Assembly: GCA_964450125.1 (NCBI GenBank)
Contig: CAYVDO010000157.1
Span: 1 to 16,372 of the forward strand
Reading direction: 5' to 3'
From: JADJOY01 sp964450125
Lineage (GTDB): Bacteria; JADJOY01
DNA length: 16,372 nt
Below are positions 7,343 to 14,336 of the stretch, piece after piece. Numbering within the stretch: the first letter of the stretch is position 1; each line of letters opens with the position of its first letter. The notes under the pieces are model-generated. The model saw only the letters and a program-made list of their open reading frames with translations, was not told where the DNA came from and searched no databases. The position numbers and the translations under genes were made by a program.

Positions 7343-7502
7343 TCCTTCTCGCCGGTGATCAGGAACGCATGCAGGTAGGCGCGCGCGAGCAGGGCGTTGT
7401 CGTAGAGCATCTTCTCGAAGTGGGGGATGTGCCAGCGATCGTCGACCGAATAGCGCGAGNNNNNNNNNNCTTCGCCCACGGCGCGAGCTGGCCGTAGAGG
7501 TA
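7343..7502 (-). other. Foreign insert: fragment of a DUF255/YyaL-like gene with assembly gap
   Basis: Between the two 19-bp repeats, the minus strand encodes RYSVDDRWHIPHFEKMLYDN followed by ALLARAYLHAFLITGEKDF. This is the highly conserved core of DUF255 (thioredoxin-like, YyaL/SPATA20 type) proteins. On the other side of the N run is YLYGQLAPWA, which fits neither the TOTE order nor clearly DUF255. If the repeat is shared by both genes, the DUF255 gene would read GEKDFADTAR-YLYGQL. The insert is then simply the two flanks of the DUF255 copy placed in swapped order around the gap. Confidence 0.7.
7460..7469. other. Assembly gap (10 N)
   Basis: Ten consecutive N bases mark a scaffold or contig join of unknown true length. 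It lies inside the DUF255-like fragment. Confidence 0.99.
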
Positions 7503-7521
7503 CCGCGCGGTGTCGGCGAAG
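7503..7521 (+). repeat. 19-bp direct repeat, copy A
   Basis: CCGCGCGGTGTCGGCGAAG, identical to 7324-7342. It encodes FADTAR on the minus strand and marks one edge of the chimeric insert. Confidence 0.95.
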
Positions 7522-8128
7522 GCCCCGACGTCCTCGGCCCACGCCCCCTCGTCAAAATCCACCGCCAGGAACCAGCACGTGTCGTCGGTGAGGAGCGGGT
7601 AGACGCCCATCACGTGCTCGCCCCGCAGGTGACGGCGCACCTGCTCGTCCGTGACGGCGGTGAATGCGGGATTCGGGCACTCGCTGCACTTGATGCGAGG
7701 CAGCTCGCACACGCCCCGCACGAACTTGTTTCCACACGCCGGCGCGTAGCCGGTCTTGCCGGTCTTCGGGCTCACGAATCGCGTGGGGAAGACGTCCGCA
7801 CGGCCACGAAAGAGCTCGCGGAAGAGCCGCACTTTCTCGTGCGGCGTTCGCGGCACCGCGGCGGCTAGCGGAGACGCCACGACGACGCGCACCGCGGGCT
7901 CAGGCCCGAGTCGAGCAAGCTGGGTGCGCAGCTCGGTGAGGCGCTCGCGCGCCGCGACGAGATCCCGCTCGAGCTCGCCGATCTGTGTTTCGGCCGCGGT
8001 GATCGACGCGAGGAGCGTCTCCCGCGAGGGACCACCGCCCGACCCGGAGGCGCCGCTCATGACCGCGTGAGCTTCGCGAGTCGTCGGCCGCGCGGCTACT
8101 CACAGACTCGCCGGCGTACAGAAACCCG

Positions 8129-8254
8129 TTACCGAAGTTGCGACAAGCGACGCCGAAGCGACTGCGCCAGATGGCAAACGCGAGCCGGATCGGTGGCGGC
8201 ACCTTCGAGTTGATCGATGAGCGCCAGCACCGCCGCGCGGGTGGCGACGGGCAT
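8129..8254 (-). CDS. Small hypothetical protein upstream of the primase gene
   Basis: A 41-codon frame starts at ATG 8254 with AGGAAG about 8 bases upstream and stops 68 bases before the primase start, on the same strand. The product is a plausible amphipathic helical peptide (RAAVLALIDQLEGAA, then RVCHLAQSLRRRLSQL). No family is recognised. The frame is also open further upstream, but that part is poorly protein-like, so the internal ATG with a ribosome binding site is preferred. In GC-rich DNA a frame this short can arise by chance, so this is a weak call. Confidence 0.35.
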   Translation of the reverse strand: MPVATRAAVLALIDQLEGAATDPARVCHLAQSLRRRLSQLR

Positions 8255-8770
8255 GGCGACGCTTCCTACCGGACGTCCTACGGGACTTCCGGCATGGCCG
8301 CTCCCGTCCGCATCCGCCGCTACGGCCTTCGCGTGTGGATTCGGGGTTTCGGGCGTGAGCGGACGTTCGGGGCGGTCCGAGCGGCTTCGCGCCCCTGCAT
8401 GATCGCACCCCTCGCTGAACGTGGCGACACTCGATGTCTGGACGCACCCGCTCGGGAATCCGCCACCCACCACGGCCGGCGTGTCTCGAACGCTTCACCC
8501 CAATCCGTATCACCTGAGATTTTGGGCGCGTCTCACGAGACGGAAAGAGCCTCATCCGCATGCGATTGGCCAGCGAATCCGGTGATCCGGGAACACTGCG
8601 TTGGGCACGCTCAGTGCACGCCAGCGACACCGATACCGCGGCGTTTACGGCGCGACTCCACCGGGCTCGCTTCGCGAGTCGGCGTATCAGTCGTGCTTAC
8701 GGCTCGCCCGGCGAGAGCCGGCGGGCCAGGGGCTGGCAACTCTAGGCCTGGGGGCAAAAGTGAGAGGACC
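8255..8770. other. About 515 bp without a convincing gene
   Basis: Frames here are open on both strands but have Arg/Ser/Pro-rich compositions without recognisable domains. The only structure noted is the inverted repeat CGTCTC-AC-GAGACG at 8529-8542, a possible operator or small hairpin ahead of the HTH gene. Confidence 0.4.
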
Positions 8771-9016
8771 ATGGACGGGGCCGCAACGGAGACGAAGCCA
8801 CCGAATCGACTCGCACCATCGCGATACATGTCGGTGAGAACGTGTGCGACGTACCTAGATCGAACGACAAAGGCGATCTACCACCTGATCGCAGATGGCC
8901 GCATCCCTTATCGGAAGCTGCCGGGTGGACGCATCGTGTTCGACCGCGACGCGATCGATAGATGGATCGCGGGCGCTCCTGGAGTCAGCGTCGGCGAAGC
9001 GCGACGAACGGGATGA
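8771..9016 (+). CDS. Excisionase-like helix-turn-helix DNA-binding protein
   Basis: This 81-aa protein starts at an ATG with GAGAGGA just upstream. Residues 19-66 are a winged-helix HTH of the excisionase/MerR-like (HTH_17) type: YMSVRTCATYLDRTTKAIYH, then LIADGRIPYRKLPGGRIVF and DRDAIDRWI. The same frame is open far upstream to 8138, but that extension has no protein-like features, so the start with the ribosome binding site is chosen. Small proteins of this family often sit beside phage-type integrases and act as excisionase (directionality factor) or element repressor. The integrase gene starts 223 bases downstream on the same strand, which supports that role. Binding sites were not identified. 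Confidence 0.8.
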   Translation: MDGAATETKPPNRLAPSRYMSVRTCATYLDRTTKAIYHLIADGRIPYRKLPGGRIVFDRDAIDRWIAGAPGVSVGEARRTG

Positions 9017-9239
9017 GATCGTGCGCTACGCGAGAAATCGGTCGCGCGCGCACGTATTCAACCCTAGGACGATTCCGGTGGCCACGCCGCCAGTCGCCGG
9101 TACTGTCGCGAGCGTCCGGGAGACGAAATCGGCACAGATTGGCGATCTGACGTCCGCGATTCGATCATCGGCGAATCACGCAAGCAGATGCGTCGCGGGC
9201 CGCACCCCGTGAGCCAACTCGGCGCGATGACGGAGCCAC

Positions 9240-10301
9240 GTGGGCGTCTATCGAAGAGGAGCTCAATGGTGGATCTCGTACACCGCCGACGGTGTACAGC
9301 ACCGCGAGCCCGCCGGCGCAAATCGAAGGCTCGCTGAACAGCGCCTCGAGCACCGACGAGCCGAGATCCTCCTTGGTGAGTTCTCACGGAGGCCGAAGCA
9401 GCTCAAGCTCCGCGACTACGCGGAGGAGTACCTCACGTGGGCGAAGGCGAAGAAGGCAAGCTGGGCCCGAGACGCAGCCAGCCTCGCTCACCTGACTCAG
9501 CACCTCGGCGGGATCGATCTCGGACAGCTCCGCGCGGCGCGCCTGGAGGCCTACCAGCAGGCGCGTCTACGCGAGCGCACACGGAGCGGCGGGCCACCGA
9601 CTCCGGCAACAATCAACCGTGAGATCGCCTGCCTCAAAAAGCTTCTCAGCCTCGCCCGACGCGATGGCCTGATTGCGGAGCATCCGGCAAGGGGCGTAAC
9701 GATGCTCCCGGAGCACAACGTCCGTGACCGCATTGTGTCCCCGGGCGAGCTCGAGAGTCTGCTCGCGGCCGCCCCTGACTGGTTGAAGCCGGTCGTGATT
9801 GTCGCAAACTGGACCGCCATGCGAGCCGGCGAGATCGCAACTTTGACCTGGGACCAGCTTGACCTGCGGGCCGGCTTCGCGCGGTTGCGCGCCGACCAGA
9901 CGAAAACGCGATCGCCGCGGTCGGTCCCACTCCACGCCGAAGTGATCGAAGCCCTGAGGGCGATCCCCCGTCCGATACAGGGCGGCCCCGTGTTCCTGTG
10001 TAACGGGAAGCCTCTGCGACATGGCGCGATCTCCTCGGCGTTTGCCCGGACGCGGCACGTTGCAGGTCTGTACAACGTGCGCTTTCACGACCTCCGCCAC
10101 ACGGCGATCAACCGGTGGCGCCTTGACGGGCACGATTACTTCCGGATCAAGAAGGCGACTGGGCACAAGACAATGGTCGCTTTCGAGAGGTACAACACAG
10201 TCGATGAGGTCGAGCTTGCTGCGCTCGTCGGGCGAGGCCGCTATCACAATTTCATCACAGTCGCATCAGCCCCTGTTGCCCCGAATCAAAAAAACATATA
10301 A
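9240..10301 (+). CDS. Phage-type tyrosine integrase
   Basis: This is a 353-aa integrase starting at GTG 9240, with CGGAG 4 bases upstream. The N-terminus has an arm-binding-like strand segment (GVYRRGAQWWISYTADGVQ). A core-binding domain follows (about 55-150), then a complete catalytic domain: R195 (TAMRAGEIATL), K222 (DQTKTRSPRSVPL), H283-x2-R286 (FHDLRHTA), H309 (TGHKTM) and nucleophile Y318 (FERYNT). It appears intact and active. The stop codon (10299-10301) lies 20 bases before tRNA-Lys and inside its presumed promoter. Phage and island integrases commonly lie next to the tRNA used as attachment site, so this gene probably marks one end of the element. The orientation, reading toward the 5' side of the tRNA, is less common than the usual 3'-end arrangement. 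Confidence 0.93.
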   Translation: MGVYRRGAQWWISYTADGVQHREPAGANRRLAEQRLEHRRAEILLGEFSRRPKQLKLRDYAEEYLTWAKAKKASWARDAASLAHLTQHLGGIDLGQLRAARLEAYQQARLRERTRSGGPPTPATINREIACLKKLLSLARRDGLIAEHPARGVTMLPEHNVRDRIVSPGELESLLAAAPDWLKPVVIVANWTAMRAGEIATLTWDQLDLRAGFARLRADQTKTRSPRSVPLHAEVIEALRAIPRPIQGGPVFLCNGKPLRHGAISSAFARTRHVAGLYNVRFHDLRHTAINRWRLDGHDYFRIKKATGHKTMVAFERYNTVDEVELAALVGRGRYHNFITVASAPVAPNQKNI

Positions 10302-10302
10302 T
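10276..10302 (+). promoter_or_regulatory. Presumed tRNA-Lys promoter
   Basis: A perfect TATAAT (10297-10302) lies in an AT-rich patch, with TTGCCC (10276-10281) 15 bases upstream, or TGTTGC at 17. The start of transcription would fall near 10309, 13 bases before the tRNA. It overlaps the last codons and stop of the integrase gene. Confidence 0.6.
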
Positions 10303-10321
10303 TTCAGTATCTTGCAGCAAC

Positions 10322-10397
10322 GGGCCCGTAGCTCAGCTGGTAGAGCATCGGACTTTTAATCCGATGGTCGCGGGTTCGACTCCCGCCGGGCTCACCA
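10322..10397 (+). tRNA. tRNA-Lys (anticodon TTT), CCA encoded
   Basis: A complete 76-base cloverleaf is present. The acceptor is GGGCCCG paired with CGGGCTC, and the D arm contains AGCTCAGCTGGTAGAGC. The anticodon stem-loop is TCGGACTTTTAATCCGA with TTT at positions 34-36. The T arm contains GCGGGTTCGACTCCCGC, with discriminator A and encoded CCA. The gene is intact directly downstream of the integrase, consistent with use as an attachment site. No second tRNA fragment was found in the window. Confidence 0.97.
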
Positions 10398-10723
10398 GGA
10401 CTTGGCCGGAATCCCCCGCGTTTCCGGCAATCTCACATTCCCGCCCCTGACCATCGGCGCCCCTCGGCGACCGGTGGTTCGGGGGCTCACTCCCCACAAT
10501 TTCACCCACAGTCGGCCGCCCTCTCCTGGAGCGGCCAGTGGACTTTTCCGTCACAGGTAGTGTCCCACGCACCGTCCGCCCTCCAGCCGCTCCAACGCGC
10601 TGCCCAGCACGGCCACGCAGCTTCTAGAGCGGCCCGGACTGGGACGGTAGGCCGACTCAGCACGCCTGCAGCCAACCCACTCCCCCGTGGTCTGAGCCCA
10701 CGGAACATAGAAGGAGAACAGCC
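10398..10723. other. 326-bp intergenic region after tRNA-Lys
   Basis: No convincing gene is seen. It holds two hairpins: GCCGGAA/TTCCGGC (10405-10411/10422-10428), 8 bases after the tRNA and possibly a processing or termination structure, and GGCCGC/GCGGCC (10514-10519/10531-10536). Neither is followed by a T-run, so intrinsic termination is not clear. The strong ribosome binding site AAGGAGA of the next gene is at its right end. Confidence 0.4.
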
Positions 10724-11422
10724 ATGCAGACCAAGGATCCATTGAGCCGATCGATCGACGCCGCGCCGAAAGTGGGCGACGAGGTCCTGGTGAAGATGTA
10801 CGTCGTGGAGGCCGTGGGCGACATGTGCCGCATCGAACCGCTGGACGGCGTCGGCGCAGCCTGGGTACCCACCGCCTACCTGCTACGCGATCCGGGCAGC
10901 CTCGCGCCACTCGAGCCGCGCTTCAATCCGCTCTGGGACTGCCCTACGAAAACGCTGCGCGACATGATCGACCAGCCGAAGCGGTACCCCTGGCCGAACC
11001 GACTCGCGGCAGGACGCGCCCTCGTCGACCGCGGCGACACCGACGAGTGGGCGCGCGAGGCGTACCTCGCCCTTTCGTGCGACGACGTGGGCGACCTGCG
11101 CGTGGTCGGCGTCCAAGGAATGGCGCTCGACCGCACGGTCGACGGTCTCACGTCCCTGGTGGGCGCCCTCGAGGCCGAGCTAGGTCAGCCGCGCCCGTCG
11201 TCCCGCGTCGCGCTCACGGCGCTCCAAGCCCTCGAAACCTACCCTGTGACCCTCTGGCGCGATTCCGACACCAACGTGCACGGCGTGCTCACGATCTGGG
11301 AGCGTTGCGAGCAGAGTGAGATCCGTGACCTCGCGAATCGGCTGCTGGCACGGTTCAACAACGCGGGCGATCCCAACTCGGGACTGTACTCAGCAGCCGG
11401 TAGGGGGCTCGACCATGTCTGA
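10724..11422 (+). CDS. Hypothetical protein with possible HEAT-like C-terminal region
   Basis: This 232-aa protein starts at an ATG with a strong AAGGAGA site 7 bases upstream. I recognise no named family. The first 55 residues (KVGDEVLVKMYVVEAVGDMC, then RIEPLDGVGAAWVP) have the alternating hydrophobic pattern of a small beta-barrel such as an SH3-like fold. The remainder is helical (RLAAGRALVDRGDTDEWARE, SSRVALTALQALETYPVTLW, EIRDLANRLLARF) and suggests HEAT-like repeats. No signal peptide or membrane segment is visible, so it is probably cytoplasmic. The last 8 bases overlap the next gene, so the two are likely co-translated. Good codon use and a strong start make the gene itself secure; its function is open. 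Confidence 0.8.
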   Translation: MQTKDPLSRSIDAAPKVGDEVLVKMYVVEAVGDMCRIEPLDGVGAAWVPTAYLLRDPGSLAPLEPRFNPLWDCPTKTLRDMIDQPKRYPWPNRLAAGRALVDRGDTDEWAREAYLALSCDDVGDLRVVGVQGMALDRTVDGLTSLVGALEAELGQPRPSSRVALTALQALETYPVTLWRDSDTNVHGVLTIWERCEQSEIRDLANRLLARFNNAGDPNSGLYSAAGRGLDHV

Positions 11423-12122
11423 GGCCCAGTTCATCGCGAACCGGGCGAACTCCCTGCGCAGCACCGGACCGGTCAGCCCGGCCGGCAAAGCGACTGTCGC
11501 AAGAAACGCGGTTCGCCATGGCCTGCTCGCACGTCAGCCGGTGCTGTCCGGTGAAGATCTTGGTGCCTTCCACGAACTGCGCGATGGAATCCAGGCGAGC
11601 CTCCGGCCGAGCGGCGGGCTCGAGCAGGCATTGGTCGACCGCGTCGTGTCGATCGTCTGGCGGCTACAGCGGCTCACGATCATCGAGGCCGGAATTCTGA
11701 CGTCGTTCACGGCCGGCGTGCTTGAGAGCAGGGCCGAGGCAGCACTGCGCCCCCGCCTGGGCCAGGACGCCTCCATCCGCAAGCTACTGTCCGACCGCTT
11801 CGCCAAAACAGTGACCAAGCCCGCCCTGACCTTTTCCCCCGTCGATTCGACCGAACGCGAAGACGCGACGCGCGAGCTTGCGATTGCCAGAGCCGAGAAG
11901 CGTCGACCCGAGGTCGCTCTCGCTGCCGGCTTCATGCGCGCCGTCGCGGAGACCGACTACCTGGGGCTTCTCGCACGATACGAAACGACCCTGAGCAGGG
12001 ACCTAGATCGCACACTGGACCGGCTGGCTCGGCTCCAGGAGCTACGTGGGTTCACGGCGGGGTCTGCGTCAGCGGCGACGCAGGTTGCCTCCGATCCGGA
12101 CCCTGTGCCTGCAGCGCGCTGA
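11415..12122 (+). CDS. 'STGP' family protein of unknown function
   Basis: This 235-aa protein's ATG at 11415 lies within the last codons of the preceding gene (8-base overlap). It opens with FIANRANSLRSTGPVSPAGK and RNAVRHGLL, the hallmark of a widespread uncharacterised family that begins 'ANAQ.STGP.TPEGK...N..RHGL'. The middle part (residues 45-95) carries GLEQALVDRVVSIVWRLQRL. The C-terminus has the typical LLARYETTLSRDLDRTLDRL and LARLQELRG, followed by a short disordered tail. The protein is helical throughout and cytoplasmic. A frame open further upstream (to 11316) adds unlikely Arg/Cys/Trp-rich sequence and is not used. From memory, members are frequent in Acidobacteria, Planctomycetes and Deltaproteobacteria-type genomes, often in many copies; no biochemical role is known to me. 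Confidence 0.8.
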   Translation: MSEAQFIANRANSLRSTGPVSPAGKATVARNAVRHGLLARQPVLSGEDLGAFHELRDGIQASLRPSGGLEQALVDRVVSIVWRLQRLTIIEAGILTSFTAGVLESRAEAALRPRLGQDASIRKLLSDRFAKTVTKPALTFSPVDSTEREDATRELAIARAEKRRPEVALAAGFMRAVAETDYLGLLARYETTLSRDLDRTLDRLARLQELRGFTAGSASAATQVASDPDPVPAAR

Positions 12123-12866
12123 CCCAATTGGCTTTGTTTCGCAGGCGAGTGACCCCGTCATCGCGTAGCCAGCGCGCCTCGGACCGTTGGCTCAGGGTGC
12201 CGCGCTGCGGCTCTCCGCGCGGACGCTGCAATCGCCAGTAGCCTCGTAAAGACGCGGGTCGCCTGCGCCGCGGCTTTCCGAACGTACGGGTCGTCGTCAA
12301 CCAGCCGCGAGCCGCAGCCGGCGCGAGGCGATCGAGAGATCGAACGAGGGTCTCGACGAGGGCGAGCACGTGCGCCCGACCCGAGCGGCCTGGGCTCGCA
12401 GCGTCCTCGAGCACGGACACCACGCGGTCGGTGGCCTCGAGCACGGCCGCCATCGCAGTCACGCGGGCTGCGTTCGAGCCCCCCATGATCGCAAGGAGAC
12501 TTCGCACGTGACCGGCTATGAGCTCGCCTGCGCGTTCGGCGGCCTCGATCGGGTCATCCCCCACATCAACGCTGATCTCCACGACGGACTCCTTCCAGGT
12601 CTTCGAGCCCCGGGCACCCGCTGGCGAATCCTTGCCACCTTCGGTCCGGAACTCGAATACCGGGACCCTCGCGCTCTTCGCCTCCCGAATCATCGACGCC
12701 GAGCCGCGGGTGCGTCCGTCCCAAACCACGACCACGCCGTCGGGTGCGTGATCTCGAAGCATTCGGCGGTTCCTCATCGGACCCGCGGCGCGGCCGTACT
12801 TGTCCCACTCGGCCTCGACGGTGACGACGGGGATGCCATGCTGCTGAGCCCACAACCGCGCGCTGC
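12052..12866 (-). pseudogene. DUF2493 (YAcAr-like, SLOG-type) protein, N-terminus missing
   Basis: The recognisable sequence reads leftward from about 12866: ARLWAQQHGIPVVTVEAEWD, then KYGRAAGPMRNRRMLRDHAP, DGVVVVWDGRTRGSASMIRE and AKSARVPVFEF. This is the conserved part of DUF2493 proteins, Rossmann-like nucleotide-binding relatives of SLOG and DprA domains. The usual N-terminal strand and glycine-rich loop (about 50 residues) are absent. Upstream of 12866 the frame is open but is only the shadow of a TPR gene on the other strand. The C-terminus extends about 200 residues beyond the domain, helical to about 12270 and then Arg-rich, with the stop at 12052 inside the opposite STGP gene. DUF2493 genes are frequent on mobile elements. 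Loss of the start makes this a remnant or a chimeric join. Confidence 0.7.
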
Positions 12867-13897
12867 ATTGGAGCCTCAAGCGACCCACCGATGCCGAACC
12901 GGCGCTGCGCTTGTGCGCGGCGCTCGGTCCGTTCTGGTATCTGCGCACCCATTGGACCGAGGGCCGTCGCGCGCTCGAGGCCGCGCTCGCCCGCGCCGCC
13001 GACCTGGACGGGAGCCTGCGCGGCGAGGCGCTGCACTGGGCCGGCATCCTCGCCGAGGAGCAAGGCGACTTCGAGCGCGCCCGCGAGCTGCTCGACGAGA
13101 GCCTCGTGCTACGCCGCGAAGGCGACGACGAGCGCGCCCTCGCGACCACCCTCCAGGCACTCGGCCACGTCTCCGAGCGCATGGGCGACTACGACCGCGC
13201 CACCGAGCTCAAGCGCGAGTGCATCGAGCGCATGCGCAAGGCCGACGATCCGCGGGGCCTGGTCCGCGCCATCAACGGGCTCGGGTTTCGCGCGCGCTTC
13301 CGGGGAGCGTACGACGAGGCCTGCGACCTCCTGGAGGAAGCGCTCGTGATCTCGCGCCGGATCGAGGACCTGCCCAACGTCGGCGTGATCCTGCACAACC
13401 TGGGCGAAGCGCTGCTGCGCCGCGGTCAGCTCGAGCGCGCGCAACGGTGTCTCGGTGAGAGCATCGAGGTCGCCCGGACCGTCGACGCGCGCCGCATCGT
13501 CGCCTATTCGAGCAATCTGTTGGGGACACTTGCCACACGGCACGGCGAGCTCGAACGCGCGCCGCGCGAGTTCCACGGCGCCTTGCTCTTCGTGCGCGAC
13601 GAGGGTGACAAGGATGGCCTCGCGTACGTCTTGGAGAGCCTCGCCAGCGCCGAGATGCGGATCGGCGACGCACCCAACGCCATGGGACTCGCGGGCGCCG
13701 CCGTCGGGCTGCGCGCCGCGATCCACTCGACACTCTCGCCCCCCGAGCAGCAGCTCTTCGACGAGCTGCTGGGCAGCTTGCGTGAGCAGCTCGGCCCCGA
13801 CGCAACAGCGAGCTGCTTCGACGAAGGACGCGCGTGGACGCTCGCCGACGCGATCGGCCATGCCCTCGACGCCTCCACTCGCGACGCCCCCGTGTAG
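12854..13897 (+). pseudogene. TPR-repeat C-terminal part of a large ATPase-type regulator, 5' missing
   Basis: Protein-like sequence begins at about 12854 (NRALHWSLKRP, AEPALRLCAALGPFWYL) with an in-frame TGA at 12845. It runs to a stop at 13897. The opening matches the standard point in AfsR/LuxR-type (STAND ATPase) regulators where the ATPase ends and the TPR array starts ('NLRAAL.W...'). About six helical repeats follow, for example EALHWAGILAEEQGDFERAR, GLVRAINGLGFRARF and NVGVILHNLGEALLRRGQLE. The end (DEGRAWTLADAIGHAL) also fits these proteins. The ATPase and DNA-binding parts that should precede it are missing, and a DUF2493 gene begins on the opposite strand instead. An internal ATG at 12911 could give a shorter 328-aa protein, so a truncated product is possible. 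Confidence 0.75.
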
Positions 13898-14336
13898 CTC
13901 CACCGAATGCGGCGGGCTTGGGACGCCCCACGTGTGTCTCGCCAGCGAGAGGTCGCACGCTCGCCACGCACGCCGTCGATCCTTCCCCGGCGCCGGTGGC
14001 GCCGCACGAGCGAAGCGAGTGACTGTCGCGGTAGGAATACCGGTTTCACCCGGCCCCCGCACAGATCCCAGCGAGCGTCATTACCGCACTGGGCTCTTGC
14101 CTCGAGCAATGGCGACGAAACCGTTCGTCGGGCCACGGATGTTGGATCATTGCCGGCACCAAGCAGCACCCCTCGCAGAGTGGCCCCATGACGCGGCGTA
14201 CCTCGGCCGTCAGGTGGTCCCGTCATCGTGAAAACCTAGACCCGTGCTTGCGTCGCGCGCGGCGTGCATGCGACAAATGCGGGGCATGGATTCGCTTGCG
14301 CCGGCCGGCGAGTACTAGCGACGCCTGCAACAGCTC
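13898..14336. other. 439-bp intergenic region
   Basis: No convincing gene is seen. A perfect hairpin CGGCGCC-GGT-GGCGCCG (13988-14004) lies 90 bases after the TPR stop and could take part in termination, but it lacks a T-tract. No clear promoter or Shine-Dalgarno sequence precedes the next start at 14337; an in-frame TAG at 14322-14324 limits that start. Confidence 0.4.

Larger units (their letters stand above)
7107..8060 (-). pseudogene. TOTE-type archaeo-eukaryotic primase, interrupted and 3'-truncated
   Basis: This reads leftward from ATG 8060. Residues 14-50 are a coiled coil (ETLLASITAAETQIGELERD...), and residues 74-150 carry HEKVRLFRELFRGR and a Cys cluster (C109, C118, C125, C128). 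Next comes WFLAVDFDEG with the D168-x-D170 primase acids, up to FADTAR at 7503. The sequence resumes at 7342 with FADTARRVGLHPAIERS, SRSGNGAHVWFFF (the second AEP motif, with its His) and QDTLPRGGFGN, ending near 7107. Joined at the shared FADTAR, the two parts align without a gap to TOTE conflict-system primase domains as I know them. Between them lie 160 bases of other sequence and ten Ns. Beyond GGFGN the expected continuation and the helicase-nuclease part are missing. Such primases occur in mobile conflict elements. The broken state may be largely an assembly effect. Confidence 0.75.

Noticed and set aside
8138..8770. N-terminal extension of the HTH gene
   Set aside because: No protein-like features; ATG 8771 has a good ribosome binding site directly upstream.
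12370..13458. Plus-strand frame of 362 codons
   Set aside because: It overlaps the DUF2493 and TPR remnants in another frame and becomes almost pure Arg/Ala/Pro.
13988..14004. Hairpin as intrinsic terminator
   Set aside because: Perfect stem but no following T-run, so kept only as a note in the intergenic entry.
13109..14062. Minus-strand frame of 317 codons
   Set aside because: It mirrors the TPR gene, whose plus-strand repeats are clearly protein-like.
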